Below the pieces are notes generated by a model. It was not told the DNA's origin. It saw only the letters and a program-made list of their open reading frames with translations, and searched no databases. Positions 28,701 to 39,100 of a stretch of 64,000 nucleotides of DNA are shown piece after piece; positions within the stretch are counted from its first letter, which is position 1, and each line of letters opens with the position of its first letter. Made by a program: the position numbers and the translations under genes. This DNA comes from Acanthococcus lagerstroemiae (lineage: Eukaryota > Arthropoda > Insecta > Hemiptera > Eriococcidae). The stretch lies in NCBI GenBank assembly GCA_031841125.1, contig CM063113.1:56289211-56353210 (forward strand), read 5' to 3'.

Positions 28701-31700
28701 TCACATTATCAAAATGAATCTTAAAGAACCTTTACATAGTCTTGAAGAGTGGAAATAAGTTATAAAGTCTTGAAGAATGTTGACAACAGCTCTTCAACTA
28801 ATTTCAACATAGTCTAGACGTCCAAACTATTCTGACTAAAGGCCTAACGTGTCTGAGTTTCAGTGTTTTCTTATTATCTGAATGAATTTTGAAGAGCCTT
28901 CACACAGTCTCGAAGAGTGGTGAAAAAAAGGTCTAAAGTCTTGAAAATGTTGACAGCAGCACTCCAACTAGTCTCAACATAGTCTGGGAATCCAAACTGT
29001 TCTGACTAGAGGACTAGCGTGTCTGAGTAAGTTTTAATGAGTTTTCCCATTATCTGAACGAATCTTGAAGAGCCTTTATGTAGTGTTGCAAAGTTGTAAA
29101 AAGTTTTGAAGTCCTGAAGAATGTTGACAGCAGCACTTGAACTAGTGTCTACATGGTCTAGATGTCCAAACTATTCTGACTGGAGGCTTAACGTGTCTGA
29201 GTGAGTCTTGATGAGCCTTCACATTATCTAAATGAATCTTAAAGAACCTCCGCGTAGTCTTGAAGAGTGATAATAAGTTTTGAAGTTTTGAAGAATGTTG
29301 ACAATAGCACTTCAACTAGTCTCAACATAGTCTAAATGTCCGAACTGTTCTGACTAGAGGGCTAACGTGTCTGAGTGAGTTTTAGTGTGTTTTTATCTGA
29401 ATGAATCTTGAAGAACCTTCACATAGTCTTGACAAGTGGTAATAATTTTGGAAGTTTTGAAGAATGTTGATAACAGCACTTCAACTAGTCTCAATATAGT
29501 CTATATGTCCGAACTGTTCTGATTAGAGGGTTAACGTGTTTTAAGTGAGGTGTAATGAGTCTTCACATTATCTGAATAAATCTTTGAGGACCTTCACACA
29601 GTGGCACAACCAGAAATTTTCTTTACAGGGTGCTAGAATTTCGAGTTGACTTGTACCTACCCTTTTTTTTTTGGGGGGGGGGGGTGAAAAATTAGTACAA
29701 AACTCAACCTTTATTTTCCCCTTGTTTAACAGTCGAATAAACATTTCATTTCTGTTGTCATATCGAATTTATTTCATTAGTCAACTTGTCAACTTGTAAG
29801 CTTATGGTACCTATTTTTTTGAGATTTTTTTTTTGGGGGGGGGGGGTGTATTAGCCCCTATGCGCCCTCTTGGTTGCGCCACTGCCTTCACCTAGTTTTG
29901 AAGTGATAATAAATTTCTAAAGTCTCAAAGAATGTGAACGGGAGCACTTTTACTAGTGTAAACATGGTCTAGCTGTCCAAACTATTCTGACTTAAGGTCT
30001 AACGTGTCTGAGAGAGTTTTAATGAGCCTTCACCTTATCTGAATGAATCTTGAAGAAACTTCGCGTAGTCTTGAAGAGTGGTAATAAGTTTTGAAGTCTT
30101 AAAGAATGTTGACAACTGCTCTTCAACTATTCTCAACATAGTCTAGACGTCCAAACTATTTTGACTAGAAGCCTAATGTGTCTGAGTGAGTTTTAGTGTG
30201 TTATGGTCTCAATAAATCTTACTAAGAACCTTCACATAGTCTTGACGAGTGGTTGTAAGTTTTGAAGTTTTGAAAAATGTTGACAACAGCACTTTAACTA
30301 GTTTCAACATAGTCTAAATGTCCGAACTGTTCTGATTAGAGGGCTAACGTGTCTGAGTGAGGTGTAATAAGTCTTCACATTATCTGAATAAATCTTAGAG
30401 GACCTTCGCGTAGAAGTCTTGAAGAATGTTAACAAGAGCACTTCAACTTGTCTCAACATAGTCTAAATGTCCGAACTGTTCTGATTAGAGGGCTAACGTG
30501 TCTGAGTACGTCTTAGTATGTTATTATCTGGATGAATCTTAAAGAACCTTCACATAGTCTTGACGAGTGGTAATAAGTTTTGGAGTCTTGAAGAATGTTA
30601 CAACAACACTTCAACTAGTCTCAACATAGTCTGGACGCTTAAACTATTCTGACTTGAGACCTAAAGTGTTAGTGAGTTTTAGTGTGTTCTTACTATCTGA
30701 ATGAATCTTGAAAGGCCTTCACGCAGTTTTGAAGAATTGTAATGCATTTTAAAATTTTGTAGGAGGTTTTTGAAAGCATTTCAACTAGTTTCAACATAGT
30801 CTAAATGTCCGAACTATTCTGATTAGAGGCTTAACGTGTCTGAGTGAGTTTTAATTAAGTCTTCACATTATCTAAACGAATCTTAGAAGAGCTTTCACTA
30901 GTGTTGAAGAGTTGTAATAAGTTTCAGCGTCTCGAAGAATCTTGACAACAGCGCTTCAACTAGTCTTGATATAGTCTAGACGTTCAAACTGTTCTGACCC
31001 GAGGATTAACGCGTCTGAATGAGTTTCAATGAGTTTCACACTATCTGAACCAATCTTGAAGAACCTTCACGTAATCTTGAACGGTTGTAATAAGTTTTAA
31101 ACAGTCTTACATTGTGCTAGACGGAGTCTCTGCAGATCATTAATGAATCCTTTCAAGACTTGAGATAGTCTTACGCTGAGTTTTGACCGATTAGTGTCAC
31201 GAGTGGGTGTCGAAACCGTTTGCAGGTCTACGCTTCGAATTCAGTTTTCAGTTCTCCACTTGTTTGTGGTAAAAATGCCCCTTTTTATAGGGGAACAGAG
31301 GGTGTTTGTTGCCTCGTTGATGGTGCCCCGTTTTTTGGCGTCTATCGCGGCAAGCTAACGCTTTTTAGGCGAGTATGTGACGTACCTCGGTTGAGCCCCA
31401 AGTCGCCGCCTCTGGACGGGCTGTCAGATGAAGTCGTGGCATTGTGGTGTTATTAATGTGTCTTGTGTCGTGTGTTACAGGACTGTTACCAATGGGCTTA
31501 AGCATTGCGACTTGTCGTCCTGCACAAATGGTACGTTGATGGCGCAGGGTGGTGGTCTGGCCGCGTGAGCAACATGTAGCTGATTCGAAAGTCGCGAACG
31601 TGGATTGATAGTGAGGGACGAAGTTGTGCTCGAGGGCGATGAGTATAATGGCGGAACGCCTCTCGCCCTAATAGGTTTGTGACTTGTCGACCCGAATACT

Positions 31701-34700
31701 GATACCACGCCGGGCATGGAAGCCCGAATGTTCGCTGAATTGAAGCTCGAGTGTGTAGCTGAGATGTGTCGCTCAGTGGCCGAAATTTGTACAGTGTTGT
31801 TCATGCGACCAGTTACTATAATATCACCTCTTCGGAGGCTTAGACTAACGTTATTGGATAACTTTTGTTGGTGTTGGCTCGTAATATCTGCTGTAATCTT
31901 TCTACGCGCGTGTACTTGTTTTCTCAAATTGATGCGCCCGCGCTAGCCGTGAAAAAGCACACGTATACTCGGAAACTGTGAATTCTTGGCTTTTCTCAGA
32001 ATTCAAATTATCTAACCTCGTGGAAGTTGGAAGAAATCATGCGAAACGCTCGAAGTTTTATCCTAGAATTTTGATAGTGCGCAACCGTACCGGGGTCAAA
32101 TAGCTCAAATTGCGGAAAGTGGCTGTCATCAAAACTTGACTTTCATTTGTGCTGAGCCAGAGGCGGATTAGCTGTATAAGTTGCCCGGAAATTTCCAGAC
32201 CGCGCCAATTAATGAGATTGGGGTCGATACATTTGGAAAGTTTGGATCACCCGATTAGATGGTCGAGGTAGCGGAGGAAACTGAGGCATAGTGGAGGGAT
32301 ATTGATTATGAGAAATTGAGCCTCTACCGAGGTATCCTCTCAATAGCTTTTTATATCCCAATCCGCCGCTGTGCTCTGATAAATCAATTAGTGCTTTTCG
32401 AGTTTCGATAGATAGTCACTTCGATGAAAATTTGATTCTGGCCACCTTCGGAACTGGTTGAATCCAGCGATTCCGGCTTCAGCAACCTGCAAATTATATT
32501 GAAATTGTACACGCTTCTTTCGGACTACCAAGTGACGGCTTACAAAGGTCGGAATTCTTCGATTTTCTGCATTGCTTGTGTCACATTCTCGTTAACGGTT
32601 TTCGAAATTTTAATCCGTCGTCTGACGTTTTCGAAGTAACGAGCTTGTTTTCCTTACTGCGTGCTGTCCCCCGCTTAGCTAACGTGATACCGAACGTCGT
32701 GTTCGTTTTGGATTCTTGTGCCTTCAGAATGCGCCTTTTTTTTTTTTTTTGGAAAACAACTTACATGCGCGCGATTTTATAGCTAAAGAGTATTAAATAA
32801 ACTATGTATGTTGTGGCGACGAAAATTAGCTTATCTCCGTACAAATGTTATCTAGGTCGGCAACAGTTAACGTCATTGTTATTAGATCCTATAGATGGTT
32901 TACCTCTTATTCCAGATGATGTCCAAGATCGGTTGCAACAGATTAATATAGAACATAAGGTAACTATGATTCATGTAGTCGGGTCGAACTGGAGTAGTAT
33001 TATCGTATAGCCGCGAGCCTCTCATGTAACCGGCGCTAAATTCAATATTTTCCGTGTTTCAGGCTCAAGTGGCTGCGCTCAGTAGCGAGCTGCACACGAC
33101 GCGTTACGCGTTAATGAACAAAATTTGCAACCAGTGCGTTCACCAAAATGTGAATCCGCCTGAAAAGCAGATAGTTTCGGATGACGATGTAAGTTCTTTC
33201 GGTCGCTGGTTTTCGTTTTTCGTATATCGCGTTAAGACTCGTCAGTTAGGCCGGTCGGTAACGACCCGAAAATGAACTGAAATACAGAACGAAGGCTGGC
33301 AGGCCAAAATGTGGAATATACGCGCCATCCTGGGTGACTGTCCCCACTCGGTGTTGAATTTTTAATTTGAGGTATTTCGTAAGCAAAAAGCAGTTTTCCT
33401 CGTTACATTTCTTCCTTTACATATCTAGGGTTGTCGAAAATTTCCAACTTCGTTCACGTTTCCTTCACTTCGTTGAAGGATACGTCAGATTGACGGTGAT
33501 GGTGGAAAATATCTGACTGGTACCTGAGGGTGGCAAAGATGAATGGCTATACAGAGGAAATAAATATTTTAGGGTGCCCAGCAAGGGAAAGAAACGTCTT
33601 CGTTTAGGCTTACATCGAACTCTCAGGTTAGGTGCTTCCTTGAGTTGTTTGGAATAAACCACGTTCTGCTACCAAATGACGTAACTCCCCCCAAGTTTAA
33701 ACGATCCAGCTTTCTCTTCAAATTCACAAATTTACGTCAAGGGTGACCACTTGGTAATTTTTGAATTTTGAATCTTCTAAGGTCATTTTTGGTCATTTTC
33801 CCCCTGAAATGATCATTTAAGTCATTTTTAGGGAAGTTTCTCCAAATTATTAAAATTCTGCTGATTATGAAGGAAATTTATTTTTTATACTACTTGATCA
33901 GAAAGGCAATGTTTACGTTGGTGTTTTACGGACGACAAGAAGCGCCTATATCATTCATGCATCGAGTGCTAACAAAACCTGCATGTAAAGTGAACGTCCC
34001 TCAGTGTAAAGCGTTTTTACATGAAGAAATTGCTGGCTAGTAATTTCGTATCGGGGAATCGAACCCGCGTCCATTGAAACATTTGACTGAAATGCAGCAA
34101 TTGTCTCTAACCACTCGGCCACGGAGCGAATTACAAAATAGCGACTTGAGAACGCATTTAAATATTCACAATGTAGTACAGAGGTGTTCAAATTATTAGA
34201 CTCAACAGGAGAATTCCGCGCCCTGTGGCATTGATGCAGTGCGCTTTCTTATTTAATCACTGCTCTCTGCTCTTTCATTGAGGCATTATTGTTAATACGT
34301 AGGCAGCAGTACGTTATCATATTATTAATGTTACCTCAAATTCCTTCATTTTCATCTTGCCTTTTCGTTTTTTTGTATTGCCAATAAATGTGTATACCCT
34401 CGCGTAATATGTTGAGTCTAATAACACCTCTATACTGCTGTTACCGTTCATTGTTAACCGTCGTTACGTTTTTGCTGGCCACTACCTGTGTATGCTGTTT
34501 GCGCACATGAACAAACTGAAGACAAGACTGTGATACTGTACTTCGTTGTAATTAACTGAGCGAATTAAATTTTTGAATTAATTACGCACACAAAAATTAC
34601 CTGTCTATAATCATTTAAATAAATAAATAGATTTTTTTAAAAATACAGACCATGTCAGCAAAAAACATTGCCGCTTCTGATCAAGTAGTATTAAAGATAT

Positions 34701-36127
34701 CTTCCACAAGAGTCAAAAGTGAGTTTATATGACTCACTTTTGACTCTCGTTGTGTAATATACTATTCAGGGATGAGAAGTTTAAGCCGATAACCGCTTAA
34801 GCCGAAGCTTAAGCTCATTATTGAACGGCTTTTAAGCGAATGAAAAAGTCAGCCATTCGCTGTTCATTAAGCGCAAAGCCAGCCAAAAAGGATACGCTGA
34901 GCAGCTTAATTAAGACATTCACATTTTCTATCAAAAAGCCGAAAAAAATCACAACACTTAATTTTTTAAGTTGAAAAATCATGTCAGCGGCCGCGGGTTC
35001 TGGGTTCCGGCTTATTATTTCGTAATTGTTGATTCTCATTTAGCGTCGCAAACTGCTCATTTTCATGAATATTTTCTATTTTGTGATTTCTCTATTAAAT
35101 TTTGAATGATTTCATTGCAAAATCAAATGTAATACAGGCTATAAGCTATAATTTACCTGTGAACGAAGTGATGGTCTACATGATATAATATATAATCATA
35201 TAATTTGATTTGGAAGCTTTGAAATGGTAAACCGTTATAATTTTTGAACTCTATGGTCGATTTCATGCGGAATTGAGTATAATGTTGAAAAGAAAGCCGA
35301 TAGCGAAGCGCTGAAAAGCTAATGATAAGGGCAAAAAGCTGAAGCTAAGCGAATGAGATTTTTGGAAAAACTTTTAAGTTTAAGCGAAAGTTTAAGTTTA
35401 ACAGTTTAAGCTTTTCATCCCTGATACTATTCCTTTATTTTGTGCTCCCGCGTTGCAGTGTAAATAAAACTGAAATTCAATTTTTCGGCAGATTAAAGCA
35501 AAACCTTCCAACACAACTCTAGCTAGTTAGTTGTGTCTGAGGAAAATGACTGTTTATTATAATACCTATAAAACAATTGGAACTCTAATTGTGAAAACAA
35601 CTATAGTTTTGCTTGACTTGAATGTCGGACTGAGCTGTATCGGCAACCATTGCAGCTCATTTTATCAAATCAAGCAGGCAGTTCATCCATTTAAACAGTG
35701 GATATATGTATAGCTCAGTCTGTTATTTAAGTCAAGAAATTGAAACTGACTATGGTTGTTTCCCAATTACGATTTTAGTTGGATGCGCGAGTATAACTGG
35801 TAAACTGAGAAAAGAAAATCGAATGTTGTGTTATTCCTTGTTGATCTCCTTTTATTTGAAAATTTAAGTTTTTCATGGGGGGGGGGGGGGTGAAAAATAT
35901 GATGACGAGTAGTGTGTAAAGAAAGAACCATAAAAAAAAAGTTTAGTGTCCATGTTGGGAATGTGAGTGAAGTTGGTAATATTCTGTTCTTTGGGTATGC
36001 CAATTCACTTCTTTACTTCTTTGTTTGTTGTCCATAGCGCTTTCGGCTGTTACGCCATCTTCAGTGGAGTCCCCTACCATTTCTTCTTGTTGGTCTTGTA
36101 ATTCTAGTAATGTGTAGTACCGTATGG

Positions 36128-36161
<34 letters not shown>

Positions 36162-39100
36162 CCTATTGGTTGTCTTCGGTTGTGTAGTCTGTCCAATCAG
36201 GGAGTGTTATGTAATCAATTTCAATAAGTTCTCGCTTTGGAAGTTAACTGTTGTGTTTCTTAGGTTGTTTTGTTTTGGCTTTCAGTATCTCTAGTTGTTC
36301 TTTTAATTTTATTTTCCTCGTTTTATTTTCTGTGTATAGGATTTTGTATTTTTCTGTCAATTTGTGGTTGTTGTGTCCCTGGTCGTTGCAGTGTTTTCCA
36401 AAAAATTGGTTTGTCATCCTTTAGCTTCTGTGATTTTTCATGCTCTTTTATTCTAGTTGTGAATTTTATGCCTGTTTCTCTTCTGTAGGTCATGTCATAG
36501 TGTTCGCAGTCCAGTCTGTATACTTCACTGCGGTTGTTCATGTCCTTTGTTCCTGTACTGTCATTGCTTATTTGTTTGATCAGGGGTGGTCTGTTTCTGA
36601 TTCCGAGTTTTTAGTCGTATTGGTTGAAGATTTTCTGTATGTTGTATGTGTGTGTCCTTGTGAACCGTATTGCTCCTGCATATTTGTCTGTTTTTGTGGT
36701 TGTTGGTTCAGTATATGTACTTTTTTGTCGTATTAATTTGTTAATTTTACTGCCTACTATTTGCGGTTGGTATTTGTTGTTAGTGGCTGTTGGTTTGATT
36801 TTTTAAATTTCTGTTGTTCGTTGGTTATTTTGTTTGATAGTGGACGTCTACGAGAAAAGGGACGTAGTTGTCGATCGCAGTTTTGGCGCTACATCCAATT
36901 TTATAAAAATGAGTGAAAAAACCGATTCTGAGATTATGACTGGATTCTGATAGGAGAACTTGTGTACTTCCTTGTGGTTTTTGTCGCAACGCTGCATGTA
37001 CTCGTAGCTTCGTTCTCGCGTGAGATCGAAAAAAGTATCGTGAGAAAAAGTGACATAGATGTCGAGTCTCGAGTCGCATCAGATGGTGGTGGAACGAAGG
37101 AATGTGTGCGTTGAGGCGTAGTCTGGTACTGACAAAACAATTGCATAGTTCTGTGCGCAAGTCGTGAGTTTCGTTTCGTTCATTTTGTTCAGTAGTATTC
37201 GCTTCCGATGTTGTTATACTTTCGCTTAAATAAACTGAGTTTTTTGTTTAAAAGGTACAACAATTAACTTCCAAAGCGAGAACTTACTCAAATTGATTAC
37301 ATAACACTCCCTGATTGGACAGACTATACAACCACAGACAACCAATAGGAACACAAACTCACAGATTTACCATATCGTCCTACACATTACTAGAAGTATG
37401 TATAGGACCAACAAAGAGAAATGATGGGGAACTCCACAGAAGATGGCGTTACCGCCGAAAGCGCTATGAACAACACAAAAAAAAAAGTAAAAACTGCAAA
37501 TAGTCGCCAATATTGGTCATTTTTTTGGTTAATTTTCATTTTCCCATTCTTTCTTCTTCAGATTTCTCGTGGTCACCCTGATCTTTCCCGTTCTTAAACT
37601 TATCTCCTCCCTCTGGGTGTGCTGCCTTGGCCTGGTGACAAGGCTTAAAAAAATACAAGCACATAGGGTATAGGAGAAGGAATACTCCGACTAACAATTC
37701 CGATCATTCTAAATTTCATGATCGATTTAAATCGGAAATTGATCGTTTCAAAACCCGGGGGAAATAGATCAATTTTTTGATTGATTGATCAAGTTTTGAT
37801 GATCTTTTGATTAATTAATTTACTAAAAACAGGAAAACGGATTGAAACCATAATTTAAAATTCATGATCGGATCGAAAAATCGATTTTTGAATACGGATT
37901 AATTGAAAATGATTGATCAAGTTAGTGTCCATGTAGGAGTGTAAGTGAACTTGGTAATATTCCATTCGTAAGGTGTGCCAATTCACTTTTTCTTCTTCTG
38001 TAGTCCAGAGCGCTTTCGGCTGCTCATCAGTGGAGTACCCTAAATGAGACTTTGCTCTTGTGATCCTGTAGTCATAGTCGAGAGTAGTACCGTATGGTGA
38101 ACCTGTTTAGTCTTGTGCTCCTATTGGTTGTCGTGTGATTATGCAGTCTGTCCAATCCGTGGGTGTTATGTTATTAGTTAGAATAAGTTCTCGCTGTGGA
38201 AGTTATTTAGTGGTGTTTATTAGCTTGTTTTGTTTTTGCCATTATTATTTTTAGTTCTTTTGATTTTCTTCATCTTGTGTTGTTTTCTATGTGTTGGATT
38301 TTGTACTTTTCTATCAATGTGTCATTGTTCTATCCGTGGTCATTGCAGTGTTTTCCAAACAGTGATTTGTCATTATTTAGCTTCTGTGATTTTTCATGTT
38401 CTTTGATTCTGGTTGTGAATTTTCTGTCTGTTTCTCTCATGTAGGTCATGTCACGGAGATCACAGTCCAGTCTGTATACTCCGCTACTGTTGTTTCTGTC
38501 CTTTGTTTCTGTTTTGTCATTGCTTATTTGTTTAATCAGAGGTGGTCTGTTTTTGATTCCGAGTTTTATGTTGTGTTTGGTTGAAGATTTTTTGTATTTT
38601 GTATGTATGTATGTATGTGTTCCTGTGAATGGTACTGCTCCTGCGTATTTGTCTGTTTTTGTGGTTGTTGGTTCAGTGTCTGTGCTTTTTGGTTGCGTTA
38701 GTTTGTTAATTATTCTGTCTACTGTTTGTGGTTGGTATTTGTTGTTGATTGCTATTTGTTTAATTATTTTGATTTCTATTGTTCTGAGGTTGTTGTCAAA
38801 GTTTATATTCCTACAGGAGGTTGTAGTGAAGAAGAAGAAGTGTTTTCTATTTGAAACATGTTTAGATGAAATCAGTGTTGATCGACTTCCGGGAGATTCT
38901 TAAGGCGCCGTTTTAACCCAAAGAGGGCGGGGCTAAACTCCACTTATTTGGTGACTTTTTCATTATACTAAAGTGCATTCCGGGTTTCGGCTTTCCAGTA
39001 ATTGTTGCATGTATTTGACTTTGTCCACTTTTCGAATAATTCTTCCGGACTAGGCGCGGTATTTGTAACCTTGCCAGTGTTGCCTGATCCGTAGACGAGA

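Noticed and set aside
32447..32640. Additional MTMR exon reading WPPSELVESSDSGFSNL
   Set aside because: There is a stop just upstream in frame, no AG acceptor in place, and exons 10 and 11 already join in phase.
34048..34128. A functional class II tRNA gene
   Set aside because: A and B boxes are present but the acceptor strands and part of the T stem do not pair, so it was called a SINE head.
36825..37160. 111-codon minus-strand frame within Penelope copy A as a real ORF
   Set aside because: No reverse transcriptase or endonuclease motif was found in any minus frame here, so its content is left unassigned.
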